Assembly: GCA_963921425.1 (NCBI GenBank)
Contig: OY992832.1
Location: forward strand, 13,577,249-13,641,248
Reading direction: 5' to 3'
Source of the DNA: Dryas octopetala
Taxonomy: Eukaryota > Streptophyta > Magnoliopsida > Rosales > Rosaceae
DNA length: 64,000 bases
The notes under the pieces were generated by a model. It did no database searches. It saw nothing but the letters and a program-made list of their open reading frames with translations, and had not been told where the DNA came from. Shown here piece by piece: positions 15,401 through 26,492 of the stretch. The position numbers and the translations under genes were made by a program. The stretch's first letter is position 1, and each line of letters opens with the position of its first letter.

Positions 15401-17147
15401 TTAAGTGAGCTCTGGAATCGAAAAGAGATTATCATCGATGATATATTTGTATTCGCGGTAGCTACCGAAATCATAACTAGCGATGACATCGAACTTCACT
15501 TCGTTGATGAATGTCAACGTCGAGACGACTGGCCAAAATGGAAAGAAGCAATCCAGGTCGAATTAGATTCCTTGACAAAGAGAAAGGTGTTTGGGCCTGT
15601 CGTTCCTATACCTTCCCCATGTTAAACCTGTAGAATTTAAATGGGTATTTGTAAGGAAGCGTAATGAGAAAAACGAGATTGTGAGATACAAGGCTCGTCT
15701 AGTAGCGCAAGGATTTTCTCAACGCCCTGGGATTGATTACGAGGAAGAGTAGTCCCCCGTAATGGACGTCATAACGTTCCACTACCTTATCAGTTTGGTA
15801 GTTTCCGAAAAACTGAGTATGTAGCTTATGGATGTGGTCACTGCTTATCTCTATGGGGATCTTGATACAGAGATATATATGAAAGTTCCCGAAGGACTTA
15901 AGACACCCGATGCAAATAGTTCCAGACCACGGAACACGCTCTCCATTAGTTTGAGGCGTTTACTTTATGGATTGAAACAATCCGAACGGAGGTGGTATAA
16001 CCGTCTAAGTGAGTATTTGATCGGGATGAGATATGTGAATAATGATCTATGCCCTTGCGTGTTTATTAAGAAAACAAGTTCTGGTTTCGCTATTGTAGCT
16101 GTTTATGTTGATGACATGAATCTAATTGGTACTCCTGGAGAGATCAAGGAAACCGCTAAACACCTGAAATTGGAATTCGAGATGAAAGATCTTGGGAGAA
16201 CGAACTTCTGTCTCGGCCTGGAGCTCGAGCACCGTGCAGATGGAATTTTGGTCCATCAATCGAATTACATCCAGAAGATGTTAAGGCGCTTTAATGAGGA
16301 TAAAGCGAAACCTTCTAGCACGCCCATGATCGTCCGTAGTCTAGATCCTAAGAAAGATCCGTTTCGTCCCGCAGATGATAACGAAGAGATATTGGCACCA
16401 GAAGTCCCATATCTAAGTGCAATAGGCGCATTATTGTACTTGTCTCAATGTACTAGACCGGACATCTCATTCGCTGTGAACTTGTTAGCTAGATATAGCT
16501 CTGCGCCAACACGCCGCCACTGGAATGGCATAAAAGACTTTTTCCGCTACCTTAAAGGTACGACGGATATGGGCTTATTCTATCCCTAGCTACGCATCAA
16601 GGAATGGATCGAACCCCCTCGATCCTCGGAATGATGCCCGCCTTTTGGATATGCTGACGCAGGGTATCTATCAGTCCCGCATAAGGCACGTTCTCAAACT
16701 GGTTATGTCTTTACCATTGAGAATACAACAATATCTTGGAGGTCTACGAAACAGACCTTTGTTGCTACCTCTTCGAATCATGCTGAGATTCTAGCCCTTC
16801 ACGAAGCAGTTCGTGAATGTATATGGCTAAGAGCAGTTTCCAAGCATGTTCGAACTACGTGTGGGCTGAATTCTACCACTGATGAATCAACGATTATCTA
16901 TGAGGATAATGCCGCTTGCATCCAGCAGATGAAGACAGATTTCATCAAAGGAGACAACACCAAGCATATTGTACCGAAGTTCTTCTTCAGTCAACAGCAA
17001 CAAGAGCATCAGATGATTGAAGTCAAGCAGATCCGATCTCAAGACAACCATGCAGACCTCTTTACCAAGTCACTGTCAAAGTCCACGTTCTTGATGCATG
17101 TTCGAGGTATTGGGTTGCGTAGATTGGCTGATTTACCTAGTATGTAG
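12404..17147 (+). pseudogene. Degenerate Copia 1 gag-pol
   Basis: Gag begins at ATG 12404 (LDFVALEVSGRNYLKL) and is cut by TGA at 12968-12970. The same frame then continues to 13423 and includes the CCHC zinc knuckle CYRCGGTDHWSRTC (13241-13282). The protease DSATTHTIL motif is at about 13648, but sequence downstream of it appears lost before 13760. The integrase HHCC region (WHDRLGYPG, CQTC) is at about 14005-14135. A TGA at 14282 interrupts it in frame, followed by LDNAGEF-like RFDNAGEF and HTQNGLAEA. Reverse transcriptase is spread over 15212-16589 with a frameshift near 15610 and stops near 15750 and 15820; the YVDD box is at 16104-16115. RNase H remnants run to 17147. It cannot make a full polyprotein. 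Confidence 0.9.
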
Positions 17148-17215
17148 TCTTCAGGGGGAGTCGACATCAGGGGGAGTATCCCGAAGCATACTCGCTTGAC
17201 CATCGTGTACTCTTT

Positions 17216-17597
17216 TGTCCTTCGTCCAGGGTTATTTTGTCCCACTGGGTTTTGTTACCTGGCAAGGTTTTAATGAGGCACATCTTGGCATGGTCACCCT
17301 ACTCATACATCCTGAAGATGTGTTGATCTGATATATATGCATTTGCTCATCTTTTCCCTTCGACCACGGGTTTTTCCCATTGGGTTTACCGGGCAAGGTT
17401 TTGGTGTAGCAACTCTAATGCACCCCGCTCCCATAGACATACTATCTGCTCATGATCCAGAAGATATGACTTCACCTATTTTCGAGGTCCTGATGCGACC
17501 ACACTCACGCGCGTTGCACTCTTTTTCCTTCGACCAGGGTTGTTTTTGTTCCCACATGGTTTTTATTACTTGGCAAGGTTTTAACGAGGCAACTTAG
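17216..17597 (+). repeat. Imperfect direct repeats before the 3' LTR of Copia 1
   Basis: Three diverged copies of a block built from CCTTCGxCCAGGG, TTxxTCCCACxxGG and GGCAAGGTTTTAATGAGGCA start near 17218, 17356 and 17528. They follow a duplicated purine-rich motif TCAGGGGGAGT (about 17151 and 17168) that looks like a polypurine tract but lies about 480 bp before the 3' LTR. The bases just before the LTR (AAGGATGAG) look like a degraded second polypurine tract. Confidence 0.7.
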
Positions 17598-17646
17598 AAG
17601 CGCATAGCAGAGACAACACTAATGACATGGAATATCCAAGGATGAG

Positions 17647-17837
17647 TGTTGTAAATATATTGTTATAATTAAGTGGCTATTCCTGTAATTAGTGGTAGGG
17701 GTATACTAGTAAATATTTAAAACCTAGTAAACCCTACCTCTATATAAGGATATTTATAACATGAATGAAATAGACTGATCATATTCTCTCTGCCTCCTCT
17801 TTTCTACAAATCCTAATTTCTACATACTTTTACAACA
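17647..17837 (+). repeat. 3' LTR of Copia element 1
   Basis: 191 bp, matching the 5' LTR with one visible substitution; followed by the TATAT target duplication at 17838-17842. Confidence 0.95.
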
Positions 17838-18364
17838 TATATAACATTTTGATTTTTGACAGAAAAAAAATCTATATAATATTGCTCCAAAATATGAGGC
17901 CCTTTACTATGGTAGGCTATGTGCGGTTGCACTGCACCACGTCAGATCCGACACTGATCCCAACACACCAGATCACCACCTTAACCTTGATATGCAAGTT
18001 GAGATAGGTGCGACCCATCTAATGAAAGAGCTTGTACAACAAAAATCTGGCTTTATCCCCATGCAATGACTTTAACTTCTGAGTTGTTTTCCTATTTAGA
18101 GTTTAATAAACAATAAAGCCTATATAACATTTTGATTTTTGACAGAAAAAAAATCTATATAATATTGCTCCAAAATATGAGGCCCTTTACTATGGTAGGC
18201 TCTGTGCGGTTGCACTGCACCACGTCAGATCCGACACTGATCCCAACACACCAGATCACCACCTTAACCTTGATATGCAAGTTGAGATAGGTGCGACCCA
18301 TCTAATGAAAGAGCTTGTACAACAAAAATCTGGCTTTATCCCCATGCAATGACTTTAACTTCTG

Positions 18365-18743
18365 TTTTGGAGTCTCCTCAATCGCCTTTATGAATTTCGC
18401 CTAGATATTTGACAGGAACACCTCATTTCAATTCCTTATACAATTCGGATGTTTCTTATGAAATAGAATCACGTAAGCATTATTGGTACCATCCACTGGC
18501 CTGCTGTTTTTAGTTCTTAACATTTTGGTACGGAAACACCTAACTTCAACAACTGTCAGCTCGAGCCTACTTTGATGACCATATTAATTGCCTTGTTCCT
18601 CTGTAAAAAACCTATCATTTTGTATTTGTCTAACAGTTGATGGCAGCTGCCATTTGCATATAATGCAAGTCTCCAACCTTGGGCATGCACGCATGATAGT
18701 AAACTTGGTTTCTACTAGTTATTCAGAGCAAAGAGGAAGAGCT
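18365..18743. promoter_or_regulatory. Presumed promoter/leader of RLK3
   Basis: Upstream region of RLK3, almost the same as 39016-39394 upstream of RLK4, so the two genes probably share regulation. An in-frame ATG at 18663 would add 27 residues before the signal peptide; I preferred ATG 18744 because it starts the hydrophobic leader directly. No clear TATA box is visible. Confidence 0.4.
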
Positions 18744-21862
<3,119 letters not shown>

Positions 21863-22900
21863 AATGTCATCTACTCAAAAGCAGTAGCAGAATACAGTTA
21901 TGGCCATGGGGCACCATGGTTGGGGGTGTACATGGTTTGCCTATAACTGTAATTATATTGTGTGAGGACTTATTAATTATTTGCATAATTAAAGTAATGT
22001 TTACATTTGAGTTGGTATTAAGTAATGGTCTACTCAAACTTACTATTTTGTGTGAGGTTGTGTGAGGTTTAAGTCGTATTATAGTCTCGTGTCAAGTATG
22101 GTATCAGCTCTACTACCATAGCTTCCCCTGCAAAGTTGCGAAGTAAGGAGCAAAGGGGTCAATTCATGAAATTAATCTTCATCTCATAGGCTTTAAGTGT
22201 ATATTCCTTAGTTTTTTATTTTGTTTTTTAAGAATAAGGGAGAATTTATTTGATAAAATGATTTAAAGAGGCTAGTTTAATTTTTTAAAAGGCAAGCGTT
22301 AATACAGCCCACGTGGCTATTTGAAATTTCTTTGTCTCACCCCTACGGGCCCTACCAAGTAAAATTGCCCCTACCAAGTAAAATTCTTAGAATCTGCCGG
22401 GGCTTTACCCCAATAAAGGTGGATTGGCTCCATCAACATTGGTATTATACCATGGATTTCTTGGTCTTACCCAATGAGCTAGCAAAGTTAAATGCTACTA
22501 CTTTAACAGTATGACTATATACTAATCCCGGCCCCACTTATTCGCAATTGGTTCTTAGTTTTAGGCAAAAAGGTGGCTACGTGCCTGGTCACAGACTTCC
22601 ACACTACGTGAGAAAGGGGATGGAACTCACCTTTTTCCAAACAAAGAAAGAAAATGAAAAAGGCACCTTCCTCCCAAATGACACATTTACCCCTAAGCAC
22701 CTTTCGCTTGACCAATATTCTCCACGTCCAAGACCATCACCCATCATTTCCTTCCACGAGTTTGACAATTCTACCCCTCAATCCCTCATGACCTTCTCAG
22801 AAACCCAATGGCAGCTTCAGCAAAACAGACAGACCTTCCCTCCTTACCTGTACCTGAGTTGTCTTCCATGGCCTCTCTTTCTTGGAAAACCCATCTCACA
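21863..22900. other. Intergenic between RLK3 and the first PBP1/KIC-like gene
   Basis: 3' flank of RLK3 and upstream region of the calcium-sensor gene. Nearly the same sequence is at 42511-43590; unit 2 carries an extra block of about 35 bp near 42795-42825 and lacks a short CCTACGGGCC segment present near 22343. A CACGTG G-box lies at 22310-22315. No gene seen. Confidence 0.5.
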
Positions 22901-22906
22901 TCTTCC

Positions 22907-22914
22907 TTTATATA
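22907..22914 (+). promoter_or_regulatory. TATA box of the PBP1/KIC-like gene (copy 1)
   Basis: TTTATATA lies about 115 bp before ATG 23026 and is followed by a pyrimidine-rich leader of CTCTCT repeats (about 22980-23015), a common layout for plant 5' leaders. The same box is at 43594-43601 in unit 2. Confidence 0.55.
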
Positions 22915-23025
22915 CTCTTCCACATCTCTCTTTCCCCAACAACATACTCTGAATTTCTTCATCTGATTCTCCCTTTGGGCTCTCTCTCTCTCCTCTCCTC
23001 TCATCTCTCTCTCCCAAATTTGCCA

Positions 23026-23433
23026 ATGGCTTCTCATCAGCAAAACCCACAATCCAATTTCCAAGATTTGCTGCCCACCATGGCCAGCAAGCTTGGTGGG
23101 GACGGTCTAATAGGCGAGCTCTGTAATGGGTTCAATTTGTTGATGGATTCTAACAAGGGGGTCATCACCTTTGAGAGCCTCAAGAGGAACTCTGCTCTGC
23201 TGGGCTTGCAGGACCTGAGTGATGATGATCTACGGTCCATGGTAGAGGAAGGTGATTTTGACGGTGATGGGGCTCTCAATCAGATGGAGTTCTGCGTTCT
23301 CATGTTTAGACTGAGTCCTGAGCTTATGGAGGAGTCTCAGTTATGGCTAGAACAAGCTCTTCAACGGGAGTTCAAACATTTGCACAAGTCATTCCCTCAA
23401 ACATTGTTATTGACCAATCACAATTTTAAATAA
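23026..23433 (+). CDS. PBP1/KIC-like single-EF-hand calcium-binding protein, copy 1 (altered C-terminus)
   Basis: A small intronless calcium sensor, 135 residues here. Its family (Arabidopsis PINOID-binding protein 1 and the KCBP-interacting KIC) binds Ca2+ through one EF-hand and regulates a partner kinase or kinesin. The loop is DFDGDGALNQME (about residues 83-94), with acidic residues at 1, 3, 5 and Glu at 12. Flanking motifs GVITFESLKRNSA and FCVLMFRLSPELME are typical. ATG 23026 (MASHQQNPQ) was chosen as the first ATG in the frame and the family start. The C-terminus differs from copy 2: after REFKH there are 25 extra bases, flanked by CAAACAT repeats, that shift the frame. The last residues are encoded by the duplication junction and overlap the kinase-less RLK2' on the other strand by 27 bp. 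Confidence 0.85.
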   Translation: MASHQQNPQSNFQDLLPTMASKLGGDGLIGELCNGFNLLMDSNKGVITFESLKRNSALLGLQDLSDDDLRSMVEEGDFDGDGALNQMEFCVLMFRLSPELMEESQLWLEQALQREFKHLHKSFPQTLLLTNHNFK

Positions 23434-25062
23434 GTTACCTTCTCTCTTAATCTGCTTCTTCTTCTTCTTGTTTAAATGTAATATCAAGCTTAGGCCTAGA
23501 AGAGCCACTCCTACAGCTAGTACAGGTAGAACTATGATCTTAACTCGTGTCTTTCCCTTCGAGCTTTTGTATGTCGCTGCCATTTCGAGTATAAAGCAAT
23601 TAGAATTATCACAATGGAATGTTATGGTCCAATTTAGCATCTTGCCAGATGAATATTGTTAGTGGACTCAGATATGGTCATAGCCTTCCACATGCATAAA
23701 TTTAAGTGGCTGTAAGACTCATTTGAACTTGTATGAGACACAAATTTTCTGTGCTTAAAATGTAAATAATTCCATACCAATCTCAGAGGCAGCCATCCTT
23801 ATGCATATGTCTTGCCCAGCATCAGAGTATTCTCTAATATCAATCAGTTCTCCAAGCCAGTGTATGCAGCCACTTCCTCCTCCTCTGATATCCAGATTAG
23901 CATAAGCTGTGCAATTGCAGTTCTTCAAGCATACCTGCTCACATTCTTTGAGGTTCATGGTCTTGTTATACCAGGAAAGCTGTGTATCCGGCAATTTAAT
24001 GTGAGAATATTTTAGAAAACCCTCTCCATCCCGGCAATCCAATGGAGTCTTTCGTACACAGCCATGTGACCAATCCGCCATTTCCCAGTCTTTGGGGGAC
24101 GTTGGCACAAAGCCTTTCAAACATCCACAAGCAGGGGAGTTGTTAATGTTGCAGCTACCATATGCACCACATAATGCAAACCTATCACAGTCATCAATTT
24201 GTGCTGTCAAGTAAAGGCTCCAGTCCTGGGTTCTGTCAATCCATGTGAAGCGCTGAAGGTTTCCATAGGGATTCAATGTAAGCCTTGTAGAAACTGAGCT
24301 GTTAATGAGTTGATAATAGTAATATATTTCCTCCTCGTTGAATACAAACTCATATGTATATATTGGATTTGGTTTCAAATTAGGCATACCACTAAACCTG
24401 AGACCATTCCATGGTCCAGACCTGAATAGCACATCTGAACCTTTCTTTAGAAAAAATTGTGGTACTCCATTCACCTCAAGCTTATTGGTATATTCCCCTT
24501 CCGAAGGATCATCATCACTCTTCCATGATGCCAGGAACCGGTTCAGGCCTGTTACCAAGTTCACTCCATACTTCATGCCTGGCAGAATTGTATTGCCTGG
24601 ATAATCAAAACTCTGCCACAGGAAACTTTCCGGGTTTTCGCCATCTCTCACAACTAGATTTCCTGTATCCAAAATCTGTGCAATTGGGTTGGTTTCTGAT
24701 TTTGGTGAATTGGAAGACCAAATTGTGCTGTTAGCATCATTTATGAGGACAAGTGTTCCCTGGTCAGAAAGCTTCAAAACTCCAGATGAATCATTAAGAG
24801 GAATATCTCTGTTGGCAACCCACACCACTGTCCCAGTAGCTATCTTCTTGTACGATATGCCTAAGTACCGATTTTTGGAATGCCCCGGGCTAAAGAATCC
24901 TAGCTCGAAGCTGCCTCCAGCTGAAACTATGGTCTTGCCATCTTTAAGTGATTCAGTAGCACTTATAGTGTCTAGTGCTGCAGAGAGTACAAAGCTTGAT
25001 GACAAACAGAAAACAAAGAGAAGCATGATAAGGACTTCCATTGATTTCCTCCTGCTTATCAT
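23407..25062 (-). CDS. RLK2': kinase-less duplicate of RLK2 (lectin, SLG, PAN and membrane helix only)
   Basis: Second copy of RLK2 exons 1 (25062-23778) and 2 (23576-23439). The duplication breakpoint near 23424 lies in intron 2, so all kinase exons are missing. Exon 1 is fully open, with only a few replacements against RLK2: V to I near the mature N-terminus, W to S in GIWYKK, D to N in SSDSPK, and C to G in the membrane helix. If exon 1 is spliced to exon 2 and translation runs past the old donor site, the protein stops at 23407 after about 484 residues. That gives a signal peptide, the whole ectodomain, one helix and a short basic tail. It could be a surface decoy or co-receptor, or simply a non-functional relic; the sequence cannot decide. 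Promoter DNA matches RLK2 only for about 350 bp before the Mutator-like element. Confidence 0.7.
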
Positions 25063-25415
25063 GTAAGTGTGTCTAATAATTCAGGGAATCAACTGCTTGA
25101 TAGATTGAATAAAGTAAGGAAGGAAATGCAGAGGCTGCAGAGGGATTCCAAATCCTTACTGTGTCAAGCTCAGATTGTCAAGCTTCAGAAAATTTCTATC
25201 AGCTTTTTCAATCAGAAATAGTCCCCATTGAAGTTTGAATTGCTTAAAGAAGCTGAAGTTCCATCTTTCATTTTCTTTTAACAAGTCTTGTATTGATCAT
25301 TTTGATATATTTTAAAAGAAGTTTGACTATGGGGTATTTGTGGTAATATTTTAGAGTCAAAGGAATAATAGAATTGGCTTATCTATTCTTCTCACAAAGG
25401 AGGATATTTAAAGAG
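25063..25415. other. Residual RLK2' upstream region, ending in the MULE target duplication
   Basis: 353 bp matching 8685-9036 upstream of RLK2, with a few substitutions. It ends with the 9-bp TTTAAAGAG target duplication (25407-25415). The original upstream sequence resumes 10.1 kb away at 35555. Confidence 0.7.
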
Positions 25416-25654
25416 ATGTAAACTATTAAAAACACCCTATTTTGATATACATTAATTCAAAACCTCCAATCTTTATTAAACTATTTCAAAACCCCCTGTT
25501 AACACTTAATATCTCTGTAAACCCCCTAGTCAACTTCTAATAAGAAAAGTTTGACTTTAATTTTTTTAAATATACCAGGTTTACCCCTGTTTTGTTTTCC
25601 TACATCAACAACATTAATTACCGTACCGTTTTTTTAGTTACCCCTGTTCTTGCG

Positions 25655-25750
25655 CTTGCGATGTTCATCGTGAGCTTGAATCTTCATCATGAGCTTGAAT
25701 CTTCATCATCGTGAGCTTGAATCTTCATCGTGAGTTTCTTCATCTTCATA
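25655..25750 (+). repeat. Short tandem repeats of GTGAGCTTGAATCTTCATC near the MULE left end
   Basis: About four copies of a 19-21-bp unit (CGTGAGCTTGAATCTTCATC with small variants) lie 240-330 bp inside the left end. The remaining left flank (25750-25930) is rich in related TCGGATTGT/GTGATCGG words. It may act as promoter or transposase-binding sequence for MURA; that is inference. Confidence 0.7.
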
Positions 25751-26140
25751 TGCGATTCTCTTCGTGCGATTCGTGAGCTTGAGATCGGATTCTGCGGGGT
25801 GTTTTCTGTGATCGGGGGAGGTCTTCATCGGATTTTGGAGTAATTGAATCTACGCGAGCTTGTTATCGGATTGTTCGGGGTGTTGTGATCGGATTGTTCT
25901 GATTGTGATCGGGAGGTTTTCATCGGAGCTTAGTAGACCAAATTTGATTACTGTGAGTTCTTGTAAATTTCATTTGATTTACAATTTCTGTGTGTGATTT
26001 AGTTACAATTTGTTTGAGTGATTCAGTTTCAATTTCTGGGAGTAATTTAGTTACAGCTTTAGTGGTTGAATTTAGGTTTGTTGATTTATTTAGATGTAAT
26101 ATCAACTTAGTCAATTGATATCAAAACCTTAAAGAGAATA

Positions 26141-26305
26141 ATTCAGTTTCACTGTAGGAATTATGTTGAAATTCAGTTTCAGTGTACCAATTATGTTGAA
26201 ATTCAGTTTCAGTGTAGCAATTTTGTGGAAATTCTGTTTCACTGTAGGAATTATGTTGAAATTCAGTTTCAGTGTAGCAATTCTGTGGAAATTCAGTTTC
26301 AGTTA
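26141..26305 (+). repeat. 30-bp tandem repeat, 5-6 copies, containing CAGTTTC
   Basis: The unit ATTCAGTTTCAGTGTAGCAA plus ten further bases recurs with an exact 30-bp period at 26141, 26171, 26201, 26231, 26261 and 26291. Related copies are in the MURA intron (about 27905-27985) and near 31275-31310. It lies 190-350 bp before the MURA start codon. Confidence 0.9.
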
Positions 26306-26492
26306 CACTTGTGTTTTTTCTTTGTTTGTTTTATTTTAAGTCAGAAATTGAAACTGATATTGCCTAAACTTATTAAGAAATTGAATTGCAATACTGATTA
26401 TGTTGTTCTGTTTTAACAGTTTCAATTGATTTTATTTTGTTAGTCAGTGTTTACTTACTTTTTTGTTTTATGTTTTCTTATCATGTAGCTTA

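Larger units (their letters stand above)
10914..17837 (+). mobile_element. Copia-type LTR retrotransposon 1, recent insertion with degenerate coding region
   Basis: 6,924-bp element with two 191-bp LTRs (10914-11104 and 17647-17837), both starting TGTTGTAAATA and ending TTTTACAACA. The 5-bp target duplication TATAT lies at 10909-10913 and 17838-17842; unit 2 near 38775 keeps the empty site. Order is Gag, protease, integrase, reverse transcriptase, RNase H, which is the Copia order. I see one difference between the LTRs, yet the coding part has several stops, frameshifts and an internal loss. After the 5' LTR comes CGTTATCAGCACGAG, like the half-tRNA primer sites of some plant Copia elements. 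Between LTR and gag are a GC-rich repeat tract and a tRNA-like sequence, listed separately. Confidence 0.95.
10870..18364 (+). repeat. 283-bp tandem direct duplication, left copy split by the Copia element
   Basis: A 283-bp unit starting AGTTGTTTTCCTATTTAGAG and ending GACTTTAACTTCTG is present twice. The right copy is 18082-18364. The left copy is split by the retrotransposon into 10870-10913 and 17838-18081; removing one 5-bp target duplication restores 283 bp. Unit 2 has a single copy (from about 38738). The copies differ at about one visible position. The simplest order is segmental duplication, then this small tandem duplication in unit 1, then Copia insertion into the left copy. Confidence 0.85.

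Noticed and set aside
18588..18743. N-terminal extension of RLK3 (and the equivalent before RLK4) by up to 52 codons
   Set aside because: The outermost start would be TTG, not used here by plants. The extension would place the signal peptide internally. ATG 18744 (39395 in RLK4) begins the hydrophobic leader.
22882..23025. N-terminal extension of the PBP1/KIC-like protein
   Set aside because: It starts at TTG, lies over the TATA box and leader, and family members start at the MAS... methionine.
25658..26305. A CRISPR-like array in the phased repeats
   Set aside because: This is plant nuclear DNA; the repeats are directly adjoining tandem units without unique spacers.
26463..26492. Earlier start for MURA
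   Set aside because: That codon is TTG; the first in-frame ATG is 26493.
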